Part shown: positions 6,507-13,606 of the stretch, in pieces
How positions within the stretch are numbered: the first letter of the stretch is position 1
Layout: each line of letters opens with the position of its first letter
Source: a bacterium
GTDB lineage: Bacteria > Chloroflexota > Dormibacteria > UBA8260 > Bog-877
Direction of reading: 5' to 3'
Length of the DNA stretch: 13,740 bases
Assembly (NCBI GenBank): GCA_021817185.1
Contig: JAKAVU010000035.1
Coordinates: 1-13,740 of the forward strand
Notes under the pieces: model-generated
What the model was told of the DNA's origin: nothing
Databases searched by the model: none
What the model saw: the letters and a program-made list of their open reading frames with translations, nothing else
Program-made: the position numbers and the translations under genes

Positions 6507-7202
6507 GTGCCGTATCGAGGAGTCATCTTCGACCTCTACGGCACGCTCATAGACGGCTGGGACACCGATCAGGCCAGGCAGCGCACGACCGAGCTGGCGC
6601 TCGCCTTGGGGGCACCCCTCGAGCCGTTCCAAGCGCTGATGGAGCGCAGTTACACCGAGCGGGCGACGGCCGCGCTCGGGGATCTGCCCCAGATGCTGCT
6701 GGAGCTCTGCCGACGGGTGGGCCACCACCCGGGGCCGGCCGCCCTCGACCGGGCCGCGAGGTTGCGGGTGGAGCAGTTCCGCGCGGTGCTCAGCCAGCCG
6801 CGGGAGGAGACGCCCTCGATCCTGTCGACGCTGCGAAGTCGAGGCCTGCGCGTGGGGGTGATCAGCGACTCGTCGTCCGAAACCCCTCAGCTCTGGCCCG
6901 CTTTGGGCTGGGCCGCGCCCGTTGAGCTTGCCCTGTTCTCGTGGACCGAGCGGCGGCGCAAGCCGGCTCCCGAGCTCTATCACAAGGCGCTGGCCGGCCT
7001 CAGCCTGCGACCGGATGAGGCGCTCTACGTCGGTGATGGCGGCAGCCACGAGCTGAGCGGCGCCGAGGCCTGCGGGGTGAAGGCGCTGCGCATCGTCCAC
7101 CACCCCGGCAATCCCGAGGCGCACCTCCAGTTCGACCCCGATTCGGTCTGGCAGGGAGCGGAGATCGGGACCCTGACCGAGCTGCTCGCCTGGCTCGACT
7201 GA
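6507..7202 (+). CDS. HAD-superfamily hydrolase
   Basis: This 231-residue protein carries the four HAD motifs: nucleophile Asp9 in F-D9-L-Y-G-T-L, the Ser/Thr motif in V-I-S-D-S-S, Lys in R-R-K-P-A-P-E-L-Y, and the acidic motif V-G-D-G-G-S-H-E. A helical cap (about 15-105) sits between motifs I and II, as in subfamily I. The residue two after the nucleophile is Tyr, not the Asp that acts as acid/base in most HAD phosphatases; DxYGT is typical of 2-haloacid dehalogenases but also occurs in unassigned HAD proteins. The substrate is unknown. The GTG at 6507 is the start that opens the HAD fold. An ATG two bases earlier is out of frame. Confidence 0.87.
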   Translation: MPYRGVIFDLYGTLIDGWDTDQARQRTTELALALGAPLEPFQALMERSYTERATAALGDLPQMLLELCRRVGHHPGPAALDRAARLRVEQFRAVLSQPREETPSILSTLRSRGLRVGVISDSSSETPQLWPALGWAAPVELALFSWTERRRKPAPELYHKALAGLSLRPDEALYVGDGGSHELSGAEACGVKALRIVHHPGNPEAHLQFDPDSVWQGAEIGTLTELLAWLD

Positions 7203-7237
7203 CCCAAGAGGGCACCAGCTCCCGCCGCCAGTGGTCG

Positions 7238-7243
7238 CATACT
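7238..7243 (+). promoter_or_regulatory. possible -10 box for the cytidylate-kinase-like gene
   Basis: CATACT in the 71-bp gap after the HAD gene would give a leader of about 24 nt with a normal Shine-Dalgarno. The same hexamer is the proposed -10 of the cox operon. No good -35 is seen. Confidence 0.25.
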
Positions 7244-7273
7244 GGGGCTGCGAATCCAGCACTCGGAGAAGGG

Positions 7274-7939
7274 GTGGACCGGATCCAACCGGTGATCACG
7301 ATCTCCTCCGCCTACGGAACCGGCGGGGAACTGGTGGGCCGAGCGGTGGCCGAGCGCCTCGGCCTGGCCTTTCTGGACCGCGCCATCCCTGCCACGGTGG
7401 CCCGGGAGGTGATGGCATCCTTTGAGGACATCGCCTATCAGGAGAGCCACCCGGCGCACGGACTGGGCCAGTGGATCGGCTTCTTCTCCCCGCTGGGCTC
7501 GGCCTGGCTCGGGGTGCCGGATCCGTTGGAGCCCTGGCGCAGCGAGCGGGAGTATCTGGATCACACCGAGTCGGTCATCCGTCGCGCCGCGGCGCGCGGG
7601 GTGGTGATCCTGGGACGCGGGGGCTCGATGGTGCTCAGGGGGCATCCGGGCGCTCTGCACGCCCGTCTGGATGGCCCACAGCAGCAGCGGATCCGGCTCG
7701 CCGTGGAGCGGGCCGGCCTCGACGAGAGGACCGCTCAGCGCGCCCAGAAGGAGACCGATGCCGCCCGCCGCCACTACCTGCAGCACTTCTACCACGTGGA
7801 CGTCCGGGATCCCGCGCTCTACCACCTGGTCCTCGACGCCACCGCCATCTCGCTGGAGGCCTGCGCCGAGCTGATCGCGACCGCAGCCATGGCCCGGGTC
7901 GAGGCTGACGACAGGGAACGCGGGAGGCGCGGAGGCTGA
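7274..7939 (+). CDS. cytidylate-kinase-like family protein
   Basis: This 221-residue P-loop protein resembles the cytidylate kinase-like family. V7-I-T-I-S-S-A-Y-G15-T-G-G18-E-L-V-G matches the family's ITISRQYGSGG loop, with Arg-Gln changed to Ser-Ala. V110-V-I-L-G-R-G-G is the internal strand and glycine motif. K-E-T-D-A-A-R-R-H-Y-L and Y-H-L-V-L-D-A match the C-terminal lid and strand. True cytidylate kinases phosphorylate CMP/dCMP; many members of this family have no known substrate, and the altered loop makes CMP kinase activity uncertain. The GTG start at 7274 has GGAG 5 nt upstream. It sits between the HAD gene and marR with no obvious functional partner. Confidence 0.78.
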   Translation: MDRIQPVITISSAYGTGGELVGRAVAERLGLAFLDRAIPATVAREVMASFEDIAYQESHPAHGLGQWIGFFSPLGSAWLGVPDPLEPWRSEREYLDHTESVIRRAAARGVVILGRGGSMVLRGHPGALHARLDGPQQQRIRLAVERAGLDERTAQRAQKETDAARRHYLQHFYHVDVRDPALYHLVLDATAISLEACAELIATAAMARVEADDRERGRRGG

Positions 7940-7956
7940 GCCGCGGCTGCATATAG

Positions 7957-7976
7957 ATAGCTAGCCTAGCTATATT
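7957..7976 (+). promoter_or_regulatory. MarR operator palindrome overlapping the marR -10 box
   Basis: ATAGCTAG (7957-7964), a central C and CTAGCTAT (7966-7973) form a perfect 17-bp palindrome. A second inverted pair, ATATAG (7951-7956) and CTATAT (7970-7975), lies around it. The right arm merges into TATATT (7971-7976), a strong -10 box 8 nt before the marR ATG. A dimeric MarR protein bound here would block RNA polymerase, so autorepression of marR and the MFS gene is likely. The AT-rich block stands out sharply from its GC-rich surroundings. Confidence 0.75.
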
Positions 7977-7984
7977 GTTCCCCG

Positions 7985-8467
7985 ATGCCAGACCGGACCC
8001 CACCCGCGGCTCCCGTCCAGGCCGAGACCGAGCGGCTGGTGGATCAACTCGGTCCGTTGCTCACCGCGGTCACCGTCGCCTGGCGCCGGGAGCTGGCGGG
8101 CACGGTCTCGGTCAGCCAGGCCCAGCTCATGGCCGCGCTCCGCCCCGGTGCCGCCCGGATCTCCCAGCTGGCGCGGGCCAGCTGGATCACCGGACCATCT
8201 GTCACGGTCATGGTCGGGCGGCTGGAACGGGCCGGCCTGGTCAGCCGGCGCCCGGATCCGAGCGACCGCCGCTCGGTGCTGGTGGAGCTGACCCCGGATG
8301 GCAAGCGGACGCTGGCCAGAATTTCCGCCACCAGGAGGGAGCTGCTCAGGAACCGCCTGCAGGCGCTCAGCGAGGATGAGCGCCGCGCGCTGGGGCTGGC
8401 GCTCCCGGCGCTGGAGCGCCTTGCCCGGGAGTGGACGGGCGGCGCCACTTTGGAGCGCGATGGCTGA
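7985..8467 (+). CDS. MarR-family transcriptional regulator
   Basis: This 160-residue protein has the MarR winged helix: helices around residues 15-40, the recognition region I59-S-Q-L-A-R-A-S through V-M-V-G-R-L-E-R-A-G-L-V, and the wing R89-P-D-P-S-D-R-R-S-V. MarR dimers bind short palindromes and let go when a small ligand, often a phenolic compound or drug, binds. It contains no cysteine, which argues against a thiol-oxidation switch of the OhrR type. The ATG at 7985 has no Shine-Dalgarno and sits 8 nt after the -10 box, so the transcript is probably leaderless. The stop overlaps the MFS start by 8 nt, and the two form an operon. The likely target is its own promoter. Confidence 0.9.
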   Translation: MPDRTPPAAPVQAETERLVDQLGPLLTAVTVAWRRELAGTVSVSQAQLMAALRPGAARISQLARASWITGPSVTVMVGRLERAGLVSRRPDPSDRRSVLVELTPDGKRTLARISATRRELLRNRLQALSEDERRALGLALPALERLAREWTGGATLERDG

Positions 8468-9686
8468 GCCCTCCGGATCCTCGACCATGCGGGAGTTCTT
8501 CCGCCAGCCCAAGGCGGTGTGGGCGGTCGCCTTCGCCTGCGTGGTCGGATTCATGGGAATCGGCCTGGTGGACCCCATCCTGCCCGCGATCGCGCGCGGG
8601 CTGCGGGCCAGCCCCAGCCAGGTTGAGCTCCTGTTCACCAGCTACTTCGCAGTGACGGCGGTGATGATGCTGGTGACGGGGGTGGTCTCGAGCCGGCTCG
8701 GACCGCGCGTCACCCTCCTCGCGGGGCTGCTGGTTATCGTGGTCTTCGCCAGCCTCTCGGGCTCCTCCGGCAGCGTCGGAGAGCTGGTGGGGATGCGCGC
8801 GGGATGGGGGCTGGGCAATGCGCTCTTCATCGCCACCGCCCTCGCCGTGATCGTGGGATCTGCGACCGGCGGAGTCCCCGGGGCGATCATCCTGTACGAG
8901 TCGGCGCTCGGCCTGGGGATCTCCATGGGTCCTCTGGTGGGTGGGCTGCTGGGAGGGATCAGCTGGCGCGGGCCGTTCTTCGGGACGGCGACGCTGATGG
9001 CGATCGGGTTCATCCTGGTCGCCACGCTGCTAGGACCGGTCCCCAAGCCGGCACGGCGCACCGGCTTTTTGGACCCACTGCGGGCGGTGCGGGATCCCGG
9101 ACTGCGGACCATCGCGGTGATGGCACTCTTCTACAACTTCGGGTTCTTCACCATCTTGGCCTACACGCCGTTCGTGATCCATCAGAGCGTGCACGTTTTG
9201 GGGCTGATCTACTTCGGCTGGGGCGTCCTGCTGGCGCTCACCGCGGTCTTCGTGGCACCCCGCTTGGAGCGGGCGTTGGGGACCGTCATCCCCCTCTACG
9301 GGGTGCTGGGATCGCTGGCCGTGCTCTTGTTGGGGATGGCCTTCGTGCCCCGGGTGGGGATCATCATCGCGGTGATCGCCTCAGGGGCGGTGTTGGGTAT
9401 CAACAACACCCTGGTCACCCAGGCCGCCATGACCGTCAGCCGGGCCGAGCGGCCGGTGGCCTCGGCGGGATACAACTTTGTCCGCTGGATCGGGGGCGCG
9501 GTCGCGCCCTGGCTGGCCGGGGAACTGGCGGTGGTGGTCGGCGCCCGGGTGCCCTTCCTGGTGGGCGCGGTGGCGGTGGCGATGGGGGCGGTGGTCCTGG
9601 CCGGGGGCCGACGTCATCTCGGAGCACTGCCCCAGCGGCCCTCCGCACCCGGGCGGGGGCGGGCGCTGGAGGAGATCGCCAAATAG
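8460..9686 (+). CDS. MFS transporter, probable drug or small-molecule efflux
   Basis: This 408-residue, very hydrophobic protein has about 12 predicted membrane segments and no signal peptide. The first helix carries G-L-V-D38-P-I-L-P, and the loop between helices 2 and 3 carries MFS motif A (G74-V-V-S-S-R-L-G-P-R83). The G-P-L-V-G-G-L-L-G-G stretch in the N-terminal half resembles motif C of proton-driven drug antiporters. The substrate is not readable. The open frame continues upstream inside marR; I chose the ATG at 8460, which overlaps the marR stop and has GGAG 4 nt before it. A second ATG at 8487 is possible. Pairing with marR points to inducible export of the MarR ligand. Confidence 0.9.
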   Translation: MAEPSGSSTMREFFRQPKAVWAVAFACVVGFMGIGLVDPILPAIARGLRASPSQVELLFTSYFAVTAVMMLVTGVVSSRLGPRVTLLAGLLVIVVFASLSGSSGSVGELVGMRAGWGLGNALFIATALAVIVGSATGGVPGAIILYESALGLGISMGPLVGGLLGGISWRGPFFGTATLMAIGFILVATLLGPVPKPARRTGFLDPLRAVRDPGLRTIAVMALFYNFGFFTILAYTPFVIHQSVHVLGLIYFGWGVLLALTAVFVAPRLERALGTVIPLYGVLGSLAVLLLGMAFVPRVGIIIAVIASGAVLGINNTLVTQAAMTVSRAERPVASAGYNFVRWIGGAVAPWLAGELAVVVGARVPFLVGAVAVAMGAVVLAGGRRHLGALPQRPSAPGRGRALEEIAK

Positions 9687-9698
9687 CGGGCCACGGGC

Positions 9699-9720
9699 CG
9701 GCTCTGCGGAGAGAGAGCCG
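9699..9720 (+). terminator. hairpin after the marR-MFS operon
   Basis: CGGCTCT (9699-9705) and AGAGCCG (9714-9720) form a perfect 7-bp stem with an 8-nt loop, starting 12 nt after the MFS stop. No T-tract follows, so factor-independent termination is uncertain. Confidence 0.4.
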
Positions 9721-9759
9721 AGCGCGCATGGCCCGACCCTGGCCGCCGCGGCGCAGCCC

Positions 9760-9788
9760 TTGCGATCGTCCCCGGATCGGGCCATACT
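9760..9788 (+). promoter_or_regulatory. promoter of the coxSLM operon
   Basis: TTGCGA (9760-9765) and CATACT (9783-9788) are separated by exactly 17 nt, the ideal sigma-70-type spacing; each box matches the consensus at four of six positions. The start would be near 9795, giving a leader of about 120 nt before coxS. This is the only promoter in the window with both boxes reasonably visible. Confidence 0.5.
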
Positions 9789-9824
9789 CGCTTCGGCAGC
9801 ACGCTGCACCGGGGGACGAGGAGC

Positions 9825-9850
9825 GCTGCGCACAAGGAGGGATGCGCAGC
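9825..9850 (+). promoter_or_regulatory. hairpin in the coxS 5' leader, with a Shine-Dalgarno-like loop
   Basis: GCTGCGCA (9825-9832) and TGCGCAGC (9843-9850) form a perfect 8-bp stem. The 10-nt loop contains AAGGAGG, a near-perfect anti-16S sequence. It lies 65-90 nt upstream of the coxS start, which has its own GGAGG. It could be a protein or ribosome binding site, or an mRNA-stabilising structure. No known riboswitch is recognised. Confidence 0.35.
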
Positions 9851-9914
9851 CCGGGGCCGGAGACGCCGGGATTCACCCGATCGCAGCGCGAGAGGTCGGT
9901 GATGGAGGTTGAGT

Positions 9915-10415
9915 ATGGCCCAGACACTGAGGCTGACGGTCAACGGCGCCGCCCGGGAGGACGAGGTAGAGCCGCGACTGCTCCTGGTGCACTACCTCAG
10001 GGAGCGCTGCGGCCTCACCGGTACCCACGTGGGCTGCGACACCAGCCAGTGCGGCGCCTGCACGGTCCTGTGCGACGGCCAGCCGGTGAAGTCGTGCTCG
10101 ATGCTGGCGGTGCAGGCGGAGGGGATGGCCATCACCACCATCGAGGGGCTGGCCCCGCCCGGCGGGATGCACCCGCTCCAGACCGCGTTCTGGGAGGAGC
10201 ACGGGCTCCAATGTGGCTTCTGCACACCCGGCTTCATCATGGCCGCCAGCGCCCTGCTGGCCGAGAACCCGGATCCGACCGACGATGAGATCGGGCGCGG
10301 GCTGGAGGGCAACCTCTGCCGCTGCACCGGGTACGTCAACATCCGTCGCGCCGTCCACCGGGCGGCGGCGGCGATCCGTGAGGGGGCCGGCGCGCCGGCC
10401 CCGATGGGAGGGTAG
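9915..10415 (+). CDS. coxS: CO dehydrogenase-type small subunit (two 2Fe-2S clusters)
   Basis: This is the 166-residue iron-sulfur subunit of a molybdenum hydroxylase of the xanthine oxidase family. The N-terminal plant-type 2Fe-2S site is C41-x4-C46-x2-C49 with C61. The second site is C100-G-F-C103 with C135-R-C137 in G-N-L-C-R-C-T-G-Y. All eight ligands are present. It passes electrons from the molybdenum centre in the large subunit to FAD in the medium subunit. No Tat or Sec signal is present, so the complex is cytoplasmic or on the inner face of the membrane. GGAGG 6 nt upstream fixes the ATG at 9915. It is the first gene of the coxSLM operon, 3 nt before coxL. Confidence 0.93.
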   Translation: MAQTLRLTVNGAAREDEVEPRLLLVHYLRERCGLTGTHVGCDTSQCGACTVLCDGQPVKSCSMLAVQAEGMAITTIEGLAPPGGMHPLQTAFWEEHGLQCGFCTPGFIMAASALLAENPDPTDDEIGRGLEGNLCRCTGYVNIRRAVHRAAAAIREGAGAPAPMGG

Positions 10416-10418
10416 GAG

Positions 10419-12764
10419 ATGGCTGTCAGCCAACTCATCGGAGCCCGCGTCCAGAGGCGGGAGGATCCCCGACTCATCACCGGCCACGGACGCTACATCG
10501 AGGATCGCCTGCCCGCCGGGGTGCTGCACATGGCGGTGGTGCGCAGCCCCCACCCCCACGCCCGGATCGTCAGCATCGACACCTCCCAGGCGGCGGGGGC
10601 ACCGGGGGTGCTCGCCGTGCTCACCGCCAAGGACTTCCACGGCCAGCTGGCGGGGGCGATGCCGGTGACCCCGAGCTTCGTCCCCGAGAAGAAGTACGTC
10701 CCCGAGCGATTCCCGATCGCCTCCGAAGAGGTCTGCTTCCAGGGAGAGCCGGTCGCGGTGGTGATCGCCGACGACCGGTATCTCGCGGCCGACGCCGCCG
10801 AGCAGGTGGTGGTCGAATACGATCCCCTGCCCGCGGTGGTGGACATCGAGGCCGCCATGGCCCCGGGGAGCCCACTCGCTCACGTGGGCGGGCCTGACAA
10901 CATCGGCTGGGACATGACCTTCGACGGGGGCGACATCGACGCCGCCTTCGCCCGGGCCGAGGTCAGAGTCACCGAACGGATCTGGCAGCAGCGGCTGGCC
11001 CCCACCCCGATGGAGCCGCGCGGGGTCCTGGCCGACTACTCCCCGTATGACGAGCGCCTGACGATCTGGTTGAGCAGCCAGAACCCGCACTTCATCCGCC
11101 TCTTCATCTCCGGGGCCATGGGGATGCCGGAGAGCCGCGTGCGGGTGGTGGCGGAGGACGTCGGCGGTGGCTTCGGCAGCAAGATCAGCCCCTACCCGGA
11201 GGATTACCTGGTGCCGGCCGCCGCTCGCCTGCTGGGCCGCCCGGTGCGGTGGATCGAGACCAGGACCGAGAGCGTCCTCAACGCCTACCACGGCCGGGGA
11301 CAGCTGTTCACGGCCGAGGCGGCCGCGCTCAGGGACGGGACCCTGCTCGGGCTGCGGCTGACCCAGGTGCTGGACCTGGGCGCCTACCACGGCACCTTCG
11401 GCGCCTTCCAGGCGTGCGCCTGCCTGATGGCGGGAGGGGTCTACCGCTGGCAGGCGGTCCAGGGCCGGACCATCGGGGTGCTGACCAACAAGGTGCCGAC
11501 CGACCCCTACCGTGGAGCCGGGCGCCCTGAGGGGACCCACCTCTGCGAGCGGATGGTCGACCGGGTGGCGCAGGAGATCGGGATGGACCCGGCGGAGCTG
11601 CGGCGGCGCAATTTCGCCCGCGAGTTCCCCTTCACCAACAACTTCGGGCTGGTCTACGACTCCGGGAACTACGACGGAACCCTGGACCGGGCGATGGAGC
11701 TGGTCGACTACCAGGGCTGGCGGCAGCGTCAGGCGGAGGGCCGCCAGCAGGGGCGGCTAATCGGCATCGGCTGCTCCACCTGGGTCGAGATCTGCGGGTT
11801 CGGCCCCAGCGAGGCGACCGCCGGAGCCACGGGGGGGATCGCCTTGGTCGAGTCCGCCCACATCCGGTTCCTGCCCTCGGGATCGGTGGCTGCCTTCGTC
11901 GGGACCCACGCCCAGGGACAGGGCCACGACACCACCTTCTCCCAGATCGTCGCCGACACCCTGGGGATCCCCATGGAGAAGGTGGAGCTGCGTCACGGCG
12001 ACACCGCCGAGGGGCCGGCGTTCGGCTATGGCACTTACGGCAGCCGCAGCCTGGCGGTCGGAGGGATGGCGCTGCACAAGGCGGCGATGGTGGTGAGGGA
12101 CAAGGCCCAGAAGCTGGCCGGTCACCTGCTCGAGGTGTCCCCCCAGGATCTGGTGTTCGAACAGGGAACCTTCTCGGTGAAGGGCGACCCGTCAGCCCAC
12201 AAGACCATCGAGGAGGTGGCGCTGGCGGCCTACGGGGGCAAGCTCCCGGAGGGGATGGAGCAGGGGCTGGAAGCGGTCAGCTACTTCGACCCGCCGAACT
12301 GGGTCTGGCCCTTCGGCGCCCACATCTGCGTGGTGGAGGTGGATCGCGAGACCGGAGCGGTCCAGGTGCACAAATACGTGGCCGTGGACGACTGCGGGAA
12401 TGTGATCAACCCCATGATCGTGGAGGGCCAGGTGCATGGGGGGATCGCGCAGGGGATGGCCCAGGCGCTATATGAGGAGGTCGCCTACGACCAGGAGTCC
12501 GGCCTGCTGCTGACCGGTACCCTGACCGACTACCTGGTTCCGACCATGAACGAGATCCCTGAGCTGACGCTGGATCGGACCGTGACCCCGAGCCCGACCA
12601 ACCCGCTGGGGGTCAAGGGGATCGGCGAGGCGGGCACAATCGCATCCTCGGCGGCGGTGATCAATGCGATCGCCGACGCGCTGAGCCCCTTGGGAATCCA
12701 TCACGTGGACATGCCGGCCAGCCCGGACCGGCTATGGAAGATGATTCAGGAGGCCGAGTCATGA
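10419..12764 (+). CDS. coxL: form II (BMS-type) CO dehydrogenase-like large subunit, molybdopterin-binding
   Basis: This is the 781-residue catalytic subunit of the xanthine oxidase/CO dehydrogenase family. The N-terminal hammerhead domain (about 20-130) is followed by two molybdopterin-binding domains. [10 protein letters not shown] is a cofactor-binding motif, and G-V-K-G-I-G-E737-A-G carries the catalytic Glu. The active-site loop is P363-Y-R-G-A-G-R369. Proven form I CO dehydrogenases have AYxCSFR there, whose Cys bridges Cu to Mo. This protein lacks that Cys and belongs with the form II/BMS or aldehyde-oxidase-like enzymes. Its substrate may be CO, as has been proposed for form II, or an aldehyde or N-heterocycle. 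GGAGG lies 7 nt before the ATG. The stop overlaps the coxM start (ATGA). Confidence 0.92.
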   Translation: MAVSQLIGARVQRREDPRLITGHGRYIEDRLPAGVLHMAVVRSPHPHARIVSIDTSQAAGAPGVLAVLTAKDFHGQLAGAMPVTPSFVPEKKYVPERFPIASEEVCFQGEPVAVVIADDRYLAADAAEQVVVEYDPLPAVVDIEAAMAPGSPLAHVGGPDNIGWDMTFDGGDIDAAFARAEVRVTERIWQQRLAPTPMEPRGVLADYSPYDERLTIWLSSQNPHFIRLFISGAMGMPESRVRVVAEDVGGGFGSKISPYPEDYLVPAAARLLGRPVRWIETRTESVLNAYHGRGQLFTAEAAALRDGTLLGLRLTQVLDLGAYHGTFGAFQACACLMAGGVYRWQAVQGRTIGVLTNKVPTDPYRGAGRPEGTHLCERMVDRVAQEIGMDPAELRRRNFAREFPFTNNFGLVYDSGNYDGTLDRAMELVDYQGWRQRQAEGRQQGRLIGIGCSTWVEICGFGPSEATAGATGGIALVESAHIRFLPSGSVAAFVGTHAQGQGHDTTFSQIVADTLGIPMEKVELRHGDTAEGPAFGYGTYGSRSLAVGGMALHKAAMVVRDKAQKLAGHLLEVSPQDLVFEQGTFSVKGDPSAHKTIEEVALAAYGGKLPEGMEQGLEAVSYFDPPNWVWPFGAHICVVEVDRETGAVQVHKYVAVDDCGNVINPMIVEGQVHGGIAQGMAQALYEEVAYDQESGLLLTGTLTDYLVPTMNEIPELTLDRTVTPSPTNPLGVKGIGEAGTIASSAAVINAIADALSPLGIHHVDMPASPDRLWKMIQEAES

Positions 12765-13567
12765 TCCCAGCCGCCTTCGAGTACTCGAGGCCGTCCTCGG
12801 TCGCCGATGCGGTGGCCCAGCTGCGCGCAGCTGGCCCCGACGCCAAGGTCATCGCGGGCGGGCAGAGCCTCCTGCCGATGATGCGCCTGCGGCTGGCGCA
12901 GCCGGCGCATCTGGTCGACCTCAATGCCGTCCCCGACCTCGACTATGTCAAGGTCCAGGACCAGCGCGTCCGGATCGGCGCCCTCACCCGCCACGCCACC
13001 CTCATGCGGTCCGAGACGTTGCGGACCCACCTGCCGCTGCTGGCAGAGGTGGCAACTGAGGTGGGGGACCCCCAGGTCCGGACCCGGGGGACGATCGGGG
13101 GAGTCATGGCTCACGCCGATGCCGCCGGCGACTATCCGACCCTGGCGGTCATGCTCGACGCCGAGATCGTCACCGACCGCCGCCGGATCGCGGCCCGGGA
13201 CTTCTTCCAGCATCTGTTCACCACCGCCCTCGAGCCGGATGAAGTGGTGGTGGAGGTGGTGTTCCCGGTGGCCCCCGGACCGCACCGCTACCTGAAGTTC
13301 CGGAGGCGGCGGTTTGACTGGGCGATCGTGGCCGCGGGGGTCCAGCGCCTTGACGACGGTTGGCGGGTGGGCATCACCCACGCGGCACCCACCGCGGTGC
13401 GGGCCCACTCCGTGGAGGCGGCGCTGCGGGACGGGGCGTCCGCTACCGAGGCGGCCCAGCGGGCGAGCGACGGCCTGCACCCATCCTCGGACGTGCACGC
13501 CAGCTCCGACTTCCGGCTCCACCTGGCGCAGGTCCTGACCCGGCGAGCGCTGGAGCAGGCGGCCTGA
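12761..13567 (+). CDS. coxM: CO dehydrogenase-type medium subunit, FAD-binding
   Basis: This 268-residue flavoprotein subunit passes electrons from the iron-sulfur clusters to an acceptor such as quinone. Both family FAD motifs are present: A32-G-G-Q-S-L-L-P-M-M (usual AGGHSLLPMM) and T111-I-G-G-V-M-A-H-A-D (usual TIGGSLAHAD). The C-terminal CO-dehydrogenase flavoprotein domain ends in S-S-D-V-H-A-S-S-D-F-R, the usual S-D-x-H-A-S-x-x-Y-R pattern. Length is a little short of the usual 280-290 residues. The ATG overlaps the coxL stop by 4 nt and has AGGAGG 7 nt upstream, so it was chosen over an ATG 27 nt earlier. The order S-L-M is typical of form II clusters, whereas form I is M-S-L. Confidence 0.92.
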   Translation: MIPAAFEYSRPSSVADAVAQLRAAGPDAKVIAGGQSLLPMMRLRLAQPAHLVDLNAVPDLDYVKVQDQRVRIGALTRHATLMRSETLRTHLPLLAEVATEVGDPQVRTRGTIGGVMAHADAAGDYPTLAVMLDAEIVTDRRRIAARDFFQHLFTTALEPDEVVVEVVFPVAPGPHRYLKFRRRRFDWAIVAAGVQRLDDGWRVGITHAAPTAVRAHSVEAALRDGASATEAAQRASDGLHPSSDVHASSDFRLHLAQVLTRRALEQAA

Positions 13568-13570
13568 CCC

Positions 13571-13606
13571 GGCCGGGTGCGAGAGCGATCGACCTCGCAC
13601 CCGGCC
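13571..13606. terminator. 13-bp perfect hairpin closing the cox operon
   Basis: GGCCGGGTGCGAG (13571-13583) and CTCGCACCCGGCC (13594-13606) pair perfectly around a 10-nt loop, beginning 3 nt after the coxM stop. It is the most stable hairpin in the window. The next bases are CTACAAAGG, with no T-tract. Being symmetric, it would also act on a gene reading in from the right. Confidence 0.65.

Noticed and set aside
9842..9914. Possible leader peptide starting at the ATG after AAGGAGG
   Set aside because: The spacing to the ribosome site is only 1 nt and the frame has no stop before it runs deep into coxS, so it is not a proper upstream ORF.
8804..10288. 494-residue plus-strand frame across the MFS gene, the gap and coxS
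   Set aside because: It reads a shifted frame of two well-supported genes and is Gly/Arg/Pro-rich without domain signatures.
9873..11540. 555-residue antisense open frame
   Set aside because: It is opposite coxS and coxL, which have full sets of cofactor motifs. Low-complexity composition marks it as a GC-driven shadow.
9915..13567. Classical form I CO dehydrogenase
   Set aside because: The AYxCSFR loop with its Cu-binding Cys is absent and the gene order is S-L-M.
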